Below, piece after piece: positions 17,349 to 25,671 of a stretch of DNA of 64,000 nt. The position numbers and the translations under genes were made by a program. Position 1 is the first letter of the stretch. Every line of letters begins with the position of its first letter. Under the pieces are notes generated by a model. It was not told the origin of the DNA, made no database searches, and worked only from the letters and a program-made list of their open reading frames with translations. The stretch covers positions 124,001 to 188,000 of the forward strand of contig NZ_FNGI01000001.1 of assembly GCF_900102945.1 (NCBI RefSeq), given 5' to 3'. This DNA comes from Modicisalibacter muralis (GTDB lineage: Bacteria; Pseudomonadota; Gammaproteobacteria; Pseudomonadales; Halomonadaceae).

Positions 17349-18350
17349 TTATGTGTGACGGCGTTGAAGCAGGCGGATTACGGTTCGGCCGACCAGGGCC
17401 AGAAACACCGGCGCTCCGACCAACAGGTAGAAATAGTAGGTAACGAAGCGCCAGATCAGTACGGCAGCGGCGGCGCTGTGCTTGCCGATCAATGGCATCA
17501 GGAGTGCGCTAGAGGTCAGCTCGACACCACCGGCCCCACCGGGCAGAAAACTCAATTGGCCAGCGGCCATCGCCAGCATCTGGATCACGAACGTCCACGC
17601 CCAGTCGACCGATTCGCCGAGGCCGTCGATGGCCAGATACAACACACTGTAGCGTAGCAGCCAATGGCCGCAGCAGAGCGCGAACACCAGCACTAGAATG
17701 TGCCGCGGCAAACGCAGTGTTTCGATCAGTGCTCGGCGGAAGGACAACAGGCGCCGGATGATGGCGAAGCGTCGACGCCGAGTCGGCCCTAGCCGCAATC
17801 GCGTTAGCCAGCCACCGCTCAAGCGGAGCAGATAAGAGGTGTGGCGCAACATCAGCCACAGCAACAGTAGGCCGCAACCGAGCAGCAAGATTGGCAGTCC
17901 AATCAGCCAGCCAAGGTTCAGTTCGATGGCTTCGACGACGGCATACAGCGCCACGCCGATCAGCGCGGCGAGAAAGAACGTCAGGTCGGTCAATTGATCG
18001 GCGATGAAGATCGCCGAGCCCCGCGTCGGGCGTACGCCGTGGCGAGTCAACAGCCCGAGCAGCGTAAGCGGGCCGCCACTGCCGCCGGGCGTGGCGCAGA
18101 TCGCGAACTCGGTGGCCATCACCACGCCCACCGCGCGCGACTGGCTCAAGCGCTCGGAGCGACCCGCCAACAGTAGGCGCAGACGCAGGGCATTGAGATT
18201 CCAGCACACCACGATCAGCCCCAGCATCAGCACTAGCTGTCCGGTGGGAAAGTCGCCCAGCTCTCGTAGTGCACCGCGCCCGCCCAGCAGCAACGGAATC
18301 GATGCCGCGATGACCAGGGCGACAGGTAGCAACCATAGCGAGCGTGGCAT
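17349..18350 (-). CDS. LPG_synthase_TM-family integral membrane protein (UPF0104, flippase-like)
   Basis: 333-residue polytopic inner-membrane protein of the PF03706 family (the membrane part of lysylphosphatidylglycerol synthase, without the aminoacyltransferase domain). About eight hydrophobic helices are visible, with family motifs CWNLNALRLRLLL, ATEFAICATPGGSGGPLTLLGLL and LSFLPGGAGGVELTSSALL. Members are proposed to move lipid-linked molecules, but the substrate is rarely known. I chose the ATG at 18350, where the hydrophobic protein begins; 73 upstream in-frame codons overlap the preceding glycosyltransferase and look like antisense noise. It lies 8 bases after that glycosyltransferase, so the pair may make and move a glycolipid. 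Confidence 0.75.
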   Translation of the reverse strand: MPRSLWLLPVALVIAASIPLLLGGRGALRELGDFPTGQLVLMLGLIVVCWNLNALRLRLLLAGRSERLSQSRAVGVVMATEFAICATPGGSGGPLTLLGLLTRHGVRPTRGSAIFIADQLTDLTFFLAALIGVALYAVVEAIELNLGWLIGLPILLLGCGLLLLWLMLRHTSYLLRLSGGWLTRLRLGPTRRRRFAIIRRLLSFRRALIETLRLPRHILVLVFALCCGHWLLRYSVLYLAIDGLGESVDWAWTFVIQMLAMAAGQLSFLPGGAGGVELTSSALLMPLIGKHSAAAAVLIWRFVTYYFYLLVGAPVFLALVGRTVIRLLQRRHT

Positions 18351-18358
18351 GGCTTGCT

Positions 18359-19477
18359 TCAGCCGAGCCGCTGATTGGGTTGTGTCGTGGTCGCGCCGAT
18401 GACCTCGCGGTAGTGATCGAGCAACAGATCGACGACGCGGCTCCAGGTGTAGTAGCGTTCGACATGGCGCCGGGCATGGCGGCCCATCGCCTCGGCATCG
18501 TTCATGAACAGCTCGCGGACCGCCTGGGCCATGCCCTGCGGGGAATGCGGCTCGCAGAGCATGCCGCAACCCAACGGCACGTTTTCGAGCAAGGCTCCGG
18601 CGCGCACGGCGATCACCGGCAGGCCACTGGCCATGGCTTCCAGGGCAATCAGGCCGAAGGTTTCGCGGGTGCCGGCATGCACCAGGGCATCGGCGCTGGC
18701 CAGCCAGCGCGCCACCTCGTTGACGTCGCAGTAGCGATTGAAGACGCTGACGTTATCCGGCAGGCGAGCGGGCATTCGCGGCCCCATGATCAGCAAGTGG
18801 TAGCCAGGCCCCAGGCACTGCGCCATCTCCAGCAGTTCCGTTATGTTCTTTTCGCGTGAATTGCGCCCGGCGAAGATCAGCAGCCGCGTCCCGGGCGCCA
18901 GACCGAGCGTCTCGCGTAGTCGTGGGTCGCCACGGCGCGGATGAAAGGTATCGAGATCGACGCCCAGCGGTTGAAGGTACACGTTGGGCACGCCCCAGTG
19001 GCGTAGCCGGTCGACCATCGAGCGGCACGGCGTCAGCACCCGGTCGAAACGCCCGTAGAGATTGGCGACGTAGCCTTCCAGGCGGCGTGCCACGCCGGCG
19101 CCGAGGCGGTCGCCCATCAGTCTGGGGAGATCGGAGTGATAGAAGCCGATGACCGGCACGCCGAGGCGCTGGCCGGCATCCAGTGCGGACCAGGCGGTCA
19201 CATAGGGATCGCCGGCCTCGATCAGGTCCGGAGCGATGCGGGTCAGCGCATCGGTCCAGGCCCGCCGACGCAACGGGAAACGATAGCCTTGGCCGAAAGG
19301 CAGATAGGGCGCGGGCAAGGTGTGCAACCCGCCCAATTGCATGGCCTCGTTGCCGGGAGTCAACAAGCTGGCTTCGATATCGGCGAGTTGCGCCAGGCGG
19401 CGATGCTTGGCTTGCAGATAGGTTCTTACTCCGCCGCTGGCTGGAGCGTGAAACATGGTGATATCGGCGACGTGCAA
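18359..19477 (-). CDS. GT4-family glycosyltransferase
   Basis: 372-residue GT-B retaining glycosyltransferase. The N-terminal half has DITMFHAPASGGVRTYL (acceptor-side glycine loop) and GFYHSDLP; the donor domain has LLIFAGRNSREKNI, LIMGP and the GT4 EX7E motif HAGTRETFGLIALEAMASGLPVIAV. It resembles the mannosyl- or glucosyl-transferases that build glycolipids (MshA/SQD2/PimB type). No signal peptide is present; it probably works on the inner face of the membrane. It is co-directional with the LPG_synthase_TM gene 8 bases downstream. Sugar and acceptor are unknown. Confidence 0.8.
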   Translation of the reverse strand: MHVADITMFHAPASGGVRTYLQAKHRRLAQLADIEASLLTPGNEAMQLGGLHTLPAPYLPFGQGYRFPLRRRAWTDALTRIAPDLIEAGDPYVTAWSALDAGQRLGVPVIGFYHSDLPRLMGDRLGAGVARRLEGYVANLYGRFDRVLTPCRSMVDRLRHWGVPNVYLQPLGVDLDTFHPRRGDPRLRETLGLAPGTRLLIFAGRNSREKNITELLEMAQCLGPGYHLLIMGPRMPARLPDNVSVFNRYCDVNEVARWLASADALVHAGTRETFGLIALEAMASGLPVIAVRAGALLENVPLGCGMLCEPHSPQGMAQAVRELFMNDAEAMGRHARRHVERYYTWSRVVDLLLDHYREVIGATTTQPNQRLG

Positions 19478-19552
19478 GAAGCCACCTCCTGAGATCGTTG
19501 CGTGTTGCGATTCAGGCTAACGGCACAATGCGACAGTTCGACGACAGCCAAA

Positions 19553-19589
19553 AAAACGGCGGGCACCGACTATCGGTGCCCGCCGTTTT
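19553..19589 (-). terminator. Rho-independent terminator downstream of rnb
   Basis: Perfect 17-bp stem: AAAACGGCGGGCACCGA at 19553-19569 pairs with TCGGTGCCCGCCGTTTT at 19573-19589, with a CTA loop. On the minus strand the stem ends in a T-run, 22 bases after the rnb stop. Confidence 0.85.
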
Positions 19590-19611
19590 CGCGAGTAGGC
19601 GAGGCGTTGGC

Positions 19612-21552
19612 TCAGGCGGTCGGTCTGGCTACCAGCGAACGGGTTTCCTCGCGCGCTTCGGTGAGCGTTACCCGAATGGCATCGCCGAGCTTGAAGCGTT
19701 CCTCGCCCTCGATCTGTACGCGGCCTTCCTTGTCATCGATCGCCACCTTGTCGCGCTCGCTATGCATCAGCGGCGCGGGCACGAAGGCGGTGGCGCCGTT
19801 GGCGCTCAGGCGCACACGCATGCCGCCGCGATTGATGGCGATGATCTCGGCATCGAAGGTCTGCTGCTGCTTGGCCGCCGGGGTCAGGTAGCGCACATAC
19901 AGCCAGTCCTTGACGTCGCGCTCGGCCATGCGGTTGAGCTTGCGACGCTCGGTAAGCTGCTCGGTGAGCTTGGCGCTGGCTTCCGCGGGGGCCTGTTCGC
20001 CCTTGAGCACGCGCTTGATCAAGCGGTGATTGACCATGTCGCCGTACTTGCGAATCGGCGAGGTCCAGGTGGCGTAAGCGGGCAGCCCCAGGCCAAAGTG
20101 CGGGCCGGGCAGGGCGGACATGCTGGTAAAGCCCTGGAAACGGCGCAGTCGCGCATCCAGCCAGGCATCGTCGCGGCTTTCCAGCGCGCGCTTGAGCTCG
20201 CGATAACGCGGCAGTTCGAGCAGGGCCTCTCGCTCGATCTCGATTTGCTGGGTGGCCAGGAATTCCAGCGCGGCGTCGGCCTTCTCGGGCTCGAAGGCAC
20301 GATGCACGTTGAAGATGCCGTGGCCGACCTTGGCTGCGAGTAGATCGGCGCAACAGGCGTTGGCGGCGATCATCGCCTCCTCGATCATGCGGTTGGCGAT
20401 GCGCCGTTCCTCGGTGCGGATATCCAGCACGTTGCCGGCGTCATCGAGATCGAAGACGTAATCGGGACGATCCTTGAATACCAGCGCATGCTCGGCACGC
20501 CAGCCACTACGAGCCTCGGTCATGTCGGCCAGCGCCTTGAGCTGTTCGCCGGTCGCCGTGTCGGGCGCCCAATCGCCACGCTTCTCCAGCCAGTCGGAAA
20601 CGCGGTCGTAGACCAAGCGGGCCTGCGAGCGAACCGTGGCGGCAAAGAAGCGGTAGTCGCCGAGGCTGCCATCGGCACCGATGTCCAGCGTACAAGCCAG
20701 CGCCGGGCGCTCCTCGCCTTCCTTCAGCGAGCATAGATCGTCAGCCAGAAGCTCGGGCAGCATGGTGACGTTCTGCCCCGGCAGGTAAACGGTGAAGGCG
20801 CGGGTCTGGGCCTCGAGGTCGGCGGCGTGACCCTCGGCGACATAAGCGGTGGGGTCGGCGATTGCCACGCTCAGCCGCCAGCCGCCCTCGGCGCGCGCCT
20901 CGATATGCAGCGCATCGTCCATGTCGCGGGTCTTTTCACCATCGATGGTGAAAAATGCCATATCGGTCAGATCCTCGCGCTCCAGCCCTTCGTCGGCCAG
21001 CGGCCAGTCGTCGCCGGCCTGTGGCGAGGCCTGTTCCAGCGCATGGCGCGCCAGGGTGACACGCCAAGGTACCGCCGGGTCGTCGGCCTTGGCGATCAAC
21101 TCGTCGATCTGGCTGAAGAAGCTGTTGTCGTCGGGCTTGAGCGGGTGACGCACCAAGCGTGCCACCACCCAGTCGCCATCGGCGATGCTGTCTTCATCGA
21201 GACTGCGCTTGATACGCGCCTTGAGCACGTTGTTGATCGAGGGGTGATCGGGAATCAACGCCAGGCGGCCGTCGCGTTTCTGCACCCGGGCAACGAAACG
21301 ACTCAGGCCGGCTTCGAGCAAGGTTTCCGGCTCGACGGATTTCTTGTCGCCTTCTTCCTTGAGAGCGGCCTCGACGCGATCGCCATGAATGACCTGCTTC
21401 ATGGCGGGCGGCGGCACGAAATAGGACTCGCCGTCGGCGGTTTCGAGAAAGCCGAAACCGCGATCGGTGGCCTTGATCACCCCCTCGACACGCGGGGTCT
21501 GTTGACGAATCTGTTGCTTGAGCTGCGCCAGCAGCGAATTATTCTGCAGCAT
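19612..21552 (-). CDS. rnb: Exoribonuclease II
   Basis: Processive 3'-to-5' exoribonuclease of mRNA decay, cytoplasmic. The 646-residue protein aligns over its whole length with Escherichia coli RNase II: N-terminal LLAQLKQQIRQQTPRVEGV and ATDRGFGFLE cold-shock domains, the RNB catalytic core with TIDGEKTRDMDDAL (metal-binding Asp cluster), LPELLADDLCSLKEGE, HALVFKDRPDY, RRIANRMIEEAMIAAN, GPHFGLGLPAYATWTSPIRKYGDM and the C-terminal S1 domain with RGGMRVRL. Start ATG 21552 (MLQNNS) corresponds to the E. coli start; the longer frame to 21636 adds 28 unrelated residues. No good ribosome site is visible before it. Confidence 0.95.
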   Translation of the reverse strand: MLQNNSLLAQLKQQIRQQTPRVEGVIKATDRGFGFLETADGESYFVPPPAMKQVIHGDRVEAALKEEGDKKSVEPETLLEAGLSRFVARVQKRDGRLALIPDHPSINNVLKARIKRSLDEDSIADGDWVVARLVRHPLKPDDNSFFSQIDELIAKADDPAVPWRVTLARHALEQASPQAGDDWPLADEGLEREDLTDMAFFTIDGEKTRDMDDALHIEARAEGGWRLSVAIADPTAYVAEGHAADLEAQTRAFTVYLPGQNVTMLPELLADDLCSLKEGEERPALACTLDIGADGSLGDYRFFAATVRSQARLVYDRVSDWLEKRGDWAPDTATGEQLKALADMTEARSGWRAEHALVFKDRPDYVFDLDDAGNVLDIRTEERRIANRMIEEAMIAANACCADLLAAKVGHGIFNVHRAFEPEKADAALEFLATQQIEIEREALLELPRYRELKRALESRDDAWLDARLRRFQGFTSMSALPGPHFGLGLPAYATWTSPIRKYGDMVNHRLIKRVLKGEQAPAEASAKLTEQLTERRKLNRMAERDVKDWLYVRYLTPAAKQQQTFDAEIIAINRGGMRVRLSANGATAFVPAPLMHSERDKVAIDDKEGRVQIEGEERFKLGDAIRVTLTEAREETRSLVARPTA

Positions 21553-21654
21553 GAGGAGTCGGTACGGTTGGCGGGACGAACGGCCACTATACGGATTCGC
21601 GCCGCGGTCGCCAATCGTGATGCCATCGTCCGGCACAGGATCGACGATGCCGGA

Positions 21655-22284
21655 TCAGGTCAGCGCCTCGGCAATGGACCGCTGCCCATCGAGCAGCACG
21701 AACTCGCGATCCTGAAGGCTGCGCGTTTGCGCCACATGCAACAGCGCATGCGCGACATTGGCGCGCGATACCCGGTTGTCGCCGGCTTCTTCCAGCGTGG
21801 TGGCCACGCGCTGGGTCGCCGGTTCATCGGTCAGCCGGCCTGGCTTGAGAATCACCTGCGCGACTTTCGAGGCGCGCAGGTGGGCATCGGCGGCATGCTT
21901 CGCGGCCATGTAAGGGCGTAGCTTCTCGGGCGCCTCCAGCGGTCGCTCGGCGCGCATCGCGCTGACCATCATAAAACGTGGCAACCCCAAGCGGCTGGCC
22001 AGATCGGCGGCGCGCACCGCGCCGTGCAAATCGATCATCAGCGTCTTGTCGGGCCCGGTATGCGGGCCGGAACCGGCGCTGAACACCACCTGATCGCAGC
22101 CCGAAAAGGCGTGGCGTAGTTCACCTTCCAGATCGGCGATCACCGTTTCGATACCGCGCTCGCGAAACCACGCTTGCTGGTCGCTATCGCGAATCATCGC
22201 CTTGATGGGCAAGCCCGCTGCCCGGGCCAGCTCGCAGAATTGACGACCGATCTTGCCATTGGCGCCGATTATCAGGGTTTTCAT
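21655..22284 (-). CDS. NAD(P)-binding atypical SDR (NmrA/YwnB-like)
   Basis: 209-residue single-domain Rossmann protein with the motif LIIGANGKIGRQF (GxxGxxG) at the N terminus and MVSAMRAERP, YMAAKHAADAHLRAS and VILKPGRLTDEP, the atypical SDR a5 pattern. Such proteins bind NAD(P) and act as reductases or redox sensors; the substrate is unknown. It is divergent from the GlcNAc regulator, with 237 bases between, and 102 bases upstream of rnb. Confidence 0.7.
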   Translation of the reverse strand: MKTLIIGANGKIGRQFCELARAAGLPIKAMIRDSDQQAWFRERGIETVIADLEGELRHAFSGCDQVVFSAGSGPHTGPDKTLMIDLHGAVRAADLASRLGLPRFMMVSAMRAERPLEAPEKLRPYMAAKHAADAHLRASKVAQVILKPGRLTDEPATQRVATTLEEAGDNRVSRANVAHALLHVAQTRSLQDREFVLLDGQRSIAEALT

Positions 22285-22432
22285 CGCAACCTCCGTTGTT
22301 CGTGCTCGTCGACAAAATGCTGTCGACCGAATACTCGTGCCCGACTGCCGCTGTCTATTCGAGGCATCCGTGTGGATGGGTCATGCGGGTGGCGGTCACC
22401 TGAATCAAGGTCGCTGGAACGGACACCATGAT

Positions 22433-22494
22433 CACTATAAGACCAAAGTAAGACCAATTGGTATTTGATTGGTATTGTACTGGGTCTATAGTGG
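22433..22494 (+). promoter_or_regulatory. Candidate nag promoter with overlapping operator array
   Basis: A -35-like TTGATT (22465-22470) and -10-like TATAGT (22487-22492) are 16 bases apart. Overlapping them are AGACCAA at 22440 and 22451 and ATTGGTAT at 22457 and 22468, each pair at 11-bp spacing (one helical turn), the palindrome CCAATTGG at 22454-22461, and an outer inverted pair CACTATA(A)GACC / GGTCTATAGTG. It lies 30 bases before the GntR gene. Probable autoregulation by that GntR protein; the factor is inferred. Confidence 0.6.
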
Positions 22495-22521
22495 TTCTTA
22501 AGATTTATCAGGGAATCGCTC

Positions 22522-23262
22522 ATGGACCCACGTTTTGCACAGTTGACCCTCGATGCCGCCCTGGCCACGCCGCTCTATCACCAGTTGGCGCGCCAATTGG
22601 GCGATGCCATCGAGGCGGGCGCCTGGCAGGCCGGCGAGGCGCTACCCTCCGAGCGCACTCTGGCTGAGTCGCTCGAGGTATCGCGAATCACCGCCCGCAA
22701 GGCGCTGGATCGGCTCGCTGAACAGGGCTTGATTCGTCGCACTCACGGTTCGGGCACCTTTATCTCGCCGCGTTTCAACCAGCCGCTGACGCGCCTGGTC
22801 AGCTTCACCGAAATGCTCACCCAGCGCGGTTTCACGCCGCGTTCGCGCTGGCTGTCGCGGCGTCTCGAAGCGCCAAGTATCGAAGAAGCATTGCGTTTGG
22901 GGTTGGGCGGCGATGCGCGTGTCGCGCGATTGAAGCGCCTGCGCCTGGCCGATGACGTGGTCATGGCGGTGGAGGAGAGCTGCCTGCCTGAAGCGGTGCT
23001 CGATGACCCTGAAGCGGTCGAGGCCTCGCTCTACAAGACATTGCTGGCCTTGGGCAAGCCGGTGGAGCGCGCGTTGCAACACATCACCGCCGTGAACGCC
23101 GATGCCGAGTTGGCGGATCTCGCCCGGGTGCCGCGAGGCGAGGCGCTGCTCAAGGTCACCCGGCTGGGGTACCTGGCCGACGGTACCCCGGCGGAATTGA
23201 CCGTTACCTACTGCCGCACCGACTACTACGACTTCATGGTCGAGCTGCACCGGGCTCGATAA
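22522..23262 (+). CDS. GntR/HutC-family regulator of GlcNAc catabolism (NagQ/NagR-like)
   Basis: 246-residue cytoplasmic transcription factor. The N-terminal winged helix (residues about 12-80) has LYHQLARQLGDAIEAGAWQAGEALPSER, TARKALDRLAEQGLIRR and GSGTFI; the C-terminal UTRA ligand domain has EMLTQRGFTPRS and AELTVTYCRTDYYDF. HutC-type GntR proteins next to nagA usually sense GlcN-6-P or GlcNAc-6-P and repress the catabolic operon. It is the first gene of the nag operon and sits directly downstream of a repeat-rich operator region, so autorepression is likely. The ligand is inferred from the neighbours. Confidence 0.85.
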   Translation: MDPRFAQLTLDAALATPLYHQLARQLGDAIEAGAWQAGEALPSERTLAESLEVSRITARKALDRLAEQGLIRRTHGSGTFISPRFNQPLTRLVSFTEMLTQRGFTPRSRWLSRRLEAPSIEEALRLGLGGDARVARLKRLRLADDVVMAVEESCLPEAVLDDPEAVEASLYKTLLALGKPVERALQHITAVNADAELADLARVPRGEALLKVTRLGYLADGTPAELTVTYCRTDYYDFMVELHRAR

Positions 23263-23294
23263 AGAGCCGAGCTGCATCGGGCTCGATAAACAAC
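23241..23294. repeat. 27-bp tandem duplication over the nagQ-like gene 3' end
   Basis: Two adjacent 27-base units (23241-23267 and 23268-23294) match at 24 of 27 positions, with a third 8-base fragment from 23295. The unit contains CGAGCTGCA and GGGCTCGATAAA, including the stop codon of the regulator, so the second copy is untranslated spacer before nagA. The GAGC...GCTC elements could form a short hairpin. Confidence 0.8.
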
Positions 23295-23330
23295 CGAGCT
23301 GCTAAATACATCCATTGCATAGGTAAGCCG

Positions 23331-24467
23331 ATGCTCCACGGCAATATCCTGACCCCCGACGGCTGGCTGCTGGGCGAACTGCACTGGCAAGACGGCCGTA
23401 TTCAGCGCATCGACGGCAAGCCGGTCGACCCGGCGAGCAACGACGCGCCGCGTATCCTGCCCGGTTTCATCGACCTGCACGTGCATGGCGGGGGTGGCGC
23501 CGATGTCATGCAGGGCGCAGCGGCGATCGACACCCTGGCGCGCACTCACGCGCGTTTCGGCACCACCAGCCTGCTGGCGACCACCATGACCGCGCCGGAT
23601 GCCGAGATCCGCCGGGTGCTCGGTGAAATCGACGCATTCATCGCCTCTGGCGAGGCACGCGGCGCGCGCGTCTTGGGTGTGCATCTGGAAGGCCCCTATA
23701 TCAATTCCGGCAAGCTCGGCGCCCAACCGGCGTATGCCCGGCCCGGGCCGATCGCCGAGGTCGACGAACTCTGCGCGCTGGCGCCGATTCGACTGGTCAC
23801 CCTGGCCCCCGAGCTGTCCGGCCACTATGAACTGATCCGCCATCTGAGCGAGCGCGGCATCCGCGTCCAGCTCGGCCACACCCTGGGTAGCTATGAACAG
23901 GGCGTGTCGGCCATGCAGCACGGCGCCTGTGGCTTCACCCACCTGTTCAACGCCATGACCGGCCTGCATCACCGCCACCCCGGTATGGTCGGCGCGGCGC
24001 TGGCGCATGCCGAGTTCGCCGAACTGATTCCCGATCTGCTGCATGTGCATCCCGGTGCGATTCGCGCCGCGTTGCGCAGCATCCCAAGGCTCTATGCGGT
24101 GACCGATTCCACCGCCGCCGCCGGCATGCCGGATGGCGAGTATCGCCTCGGCGAACAGGCGGTGACCAAGTGTCTGGGTGGCGTGCGCCTGGCCGATGGA
24201 ACGCTCGCCGGCAGCACCCTGACCATGGATCAGGCGCTGCGCAACCTGGTTTCGGTCGGCTTGTCGCTGGCCGATGCCAGCGCGCGACTGTCGCGCTATC
24301 CCGCCGATTTTCTTGGCCTCGTCGATCGCGGTCGGCTGGCCGAGGGCTGCCAGGCCGATCTGGTGGTCATGGATTCCCAGCTTGGCGTTCAATCCGTGTA
24401 TGTCGAGGGGGGCGTCGTCGCAGAAGTTTCGATCACGAGCGGCCTCGTCGAAGGAGGTGCCTCATGA
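23331..24467 (+). CDS. nagA: N-acetylglucosamine-6-phosphate deacetylase
   Basis: Removes acetate from GlcNAc-6-P to give GlcN-6-P in the cytoplasm. The 378-residue amidohydrolase has the metal and catalytic motifs PGFIDLHVHGGGG (HxH), GVHLEGPYIN (Glu), LGHT, THLFNAM and VTDSTAAAGMPDG (catalytic Asp). The length matches the family. Its stop overlaps the next start (ATGA), so it is coupled to the SIS-domain deaminase. It supplies GlcN-6-P from substrate phosphorylated by the downstream PTS. Confidence 0.93.
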   Translation: MLHGNILTPDGWLLGELHWQDGRIQRIDGKPVDPASNDAPRILPGFIDLHVHGGGGADVMQGAAAIDTLARTHARFGTTSLLATTMTAPDAEIRRVLGEIDAFIASGEARGARVLGVHLEGPYINSGKLGAQPAYARPGPIAEVDELCALAPIRLVTLAPELSGHYELIRHLSERGIRVQLGHTLGSYEQGVSAMQHGACGFTHLFNAMTGLHHRHPGMVGAALAHAEFAELIPDLLHVHPGAIRAALRSIPRLYAVTDSTAAAGMPDGEYRLGEQAVTKCLGGVRLADGTLAGSTLTMDQALRNLVSVGLSLADASARLSRYPADFLGLVDRGRLAEGCQADLVVMDSQLGVQSVYVEGGVVAEVSITSGLVEGGAS

Positions 24468-25486
24468 GTTCCTTGATGCTCGAAGAAGCGTGCAACGCCC
24501 CGGCGCGCATTGCCGGTCAGTTGGCGCGCAATGCCGCGCCGCTGGCGGAGGTCGGCGAACGCCTGCGCCTGGCCCAGCCGCGCGGCGTGGTGACCGTGGC
24601 GCGTGGCAGTTCCGATCATGCCGCCAGCTACTTCGCCTATCTCTGTATGCGCAGCCGGGGAATCCCGGTGGCCTCGCTGCCGCCGTCGCTGACCACGCTG
24701 GCCGGTGCGCCCTGGCAGCTACAAGACCAGTTGGCATTGGCGATTTCGCAATCCGGGCAGAGCCCCGACCTGATCGCCACCCAGCAGGCGATGGCCGCCG
24801 GCGGCGCGCGCACCTTGGCGTTGGTCAACACGCCGCAATCGGCGCTGGGCGAGGCCAGCGATATCGAGATTCCGCTGTTCGCCGGTGAAGAGCGCAGCGT
24901 GGCCGCGACCAAGAGTTACCTGGCGACGCTTTCGGCCTGCGCCCAACTGCTGGGCCACTGGAACGAGGATCGCGTGCTGCTCGATGCCCTTGATGGCCTG
25001 TCGGCGCGACTAGAGGCCGCCGTGGCCCAGGACTGGTCGCCGGCTATCGAGGCGTTGCGCGAGGCCGACCGGCTGATGGTGGTGGGGCGTGGCGCTGGCC
25101 TGGCGGTGGCCCAGGAAGCGGCGCTCAAGTTCAAGGAGACCTGCGCGATACAGGCCGAGCCGTTCAGCGGCGCCGAGGTGAAGCATGGGCCCATGGCGCT
25201 GATCGAACCCGGTTATCCGGTGCTGGTGTTCGCCCCGCCGGGGCCGGAGCAGGCCGGGTTGATCGAACTGGCCGAGTGGCTGCGCGGTGTCGGCGCGCGG
25301 GTGCTGCTGGCTGCCGACGAGGCTGTCGCCAAGCGCGAATTGACCCTGGCCGACGCCGGCCATGCCGCGTTGCAGCCGTTGTCGGTGATTCAGAGTTTCT
25401 ATGTGATGAGCGCCGGCCTGGCCGCCGCGCGCGATAGCGATCCCGATCAACCGCGCCACCTGCAAAAGGTGACTTGCACGCTGTAA
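24464..25486 (+). CDS. nagB-II: SIS-domain glucosamine-6-phosphate deaminase (NagB-II type)
   Basis: Predicted to convert GlcN-6-P to fructose-6-P and ammonia, replacing classical NagB. The 340-residue protein has two SIS domains as in the isomerase half of GlmS and no glutamine amidotransferase domain: VARGSSDHAASYFAY and ISQSGQSPDL in the first, VGRGAGLAVAQEAALKFKETC and GAEVKHGPMALI in the second. AAGGAGG precedes ATG 24464, which overlaps the nagA stop. The element at 25487-25631 begins immediately after its TAA. Amadori-sugar deglycase (FrlB-like) is an alternative, but the nag context is strong. Confidence 0.88.
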   Translation: MSSLMLEEACNAPARIAGQLARNAAPLAEVGERLRLAQPRGVVTVARGSSDHAASYFAYLCMRSRGIPVASLPPSLTTLAGAPWQLQDQLALAISQSGQSPDLIATQQAMAAGGARTLALVNTPQSALGEASDIEIPLFAGEERSVAATKSYLATLSACAQLLGHWNEDRVLLDALDGLSARLEAAVAQDWSPAIEALREADRLMVVGRGAGLAVAQEAALKFKETCAIQAEPFSGAEVKHGPMALIEPGYPVLVFAPPGPEQAGLIELAEWLRGVGARVLLAADEAVAKRELTLADAGHAALQPLSVIQSFYVMSAGLAAARDSDPDQPRHLQKVTCTL

Positions 25487-25631
25487 GGGAGCCGCTGAAT
25501 AAATCGCCGATCTGCATGAAGGACAAGGCGCACGGAACACAGAGAGCGAGACATAACACAGGGTTAGGCGAGCTTTCGAGTACCGCGCAACGCAGTCATT
25601 CGGCCGAGCGGGCATTTATGCAGTGGTTCCT
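25487..25631 (+). mobile_element. MITE-like element, copy 1 (145 bp)
   Basis: Non-coding element with imperfect 18-base terminal inverted repeats: GGGAGCCGCTGAATAAAT at the left and the reverse complement of AGGAACCACTGCATAAAT at the right. The inside (AAGGCGCACGGAACACAGA, CGAGACATAACA, TTCGAGTACCGCG) matches a second copy at 41716-41875 in the opposite orientation. It starts at the base after the stop codon of the upstream gene. No transposase is encoded, so it would be non-autonomous. No clear target duplication was found. Confidence 0.75.
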
Positions 25632-25649
25632 GCGTGGGCGAAGTGCCAC

Positions 25650-25657
25650 AACAACAA
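25650..25657 (+). promoter_or_regulatory. AACAACAA leader motif before the PTS fusion gene
   Basis: AACAACAA followed by CGCTGGAG lies 14 bases before ATG 25672. An almost identical leader precedes the next PTS gene. It matches the AAnAAnAA pattern bound by Hfq/Crc in pseudomonads; that role here is inference. Confidence 0.4.
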
Positions 25658-25671
25658 CGCTGGAGAGAATG

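Noticed and set aside
20827-21921. 364-codon plus-strand open frame
   Set aside because: It is antisense to rnb, an unmistakable RNase II, and its sequence is low-complexity antisense translation of GC-rich codons with no motif.
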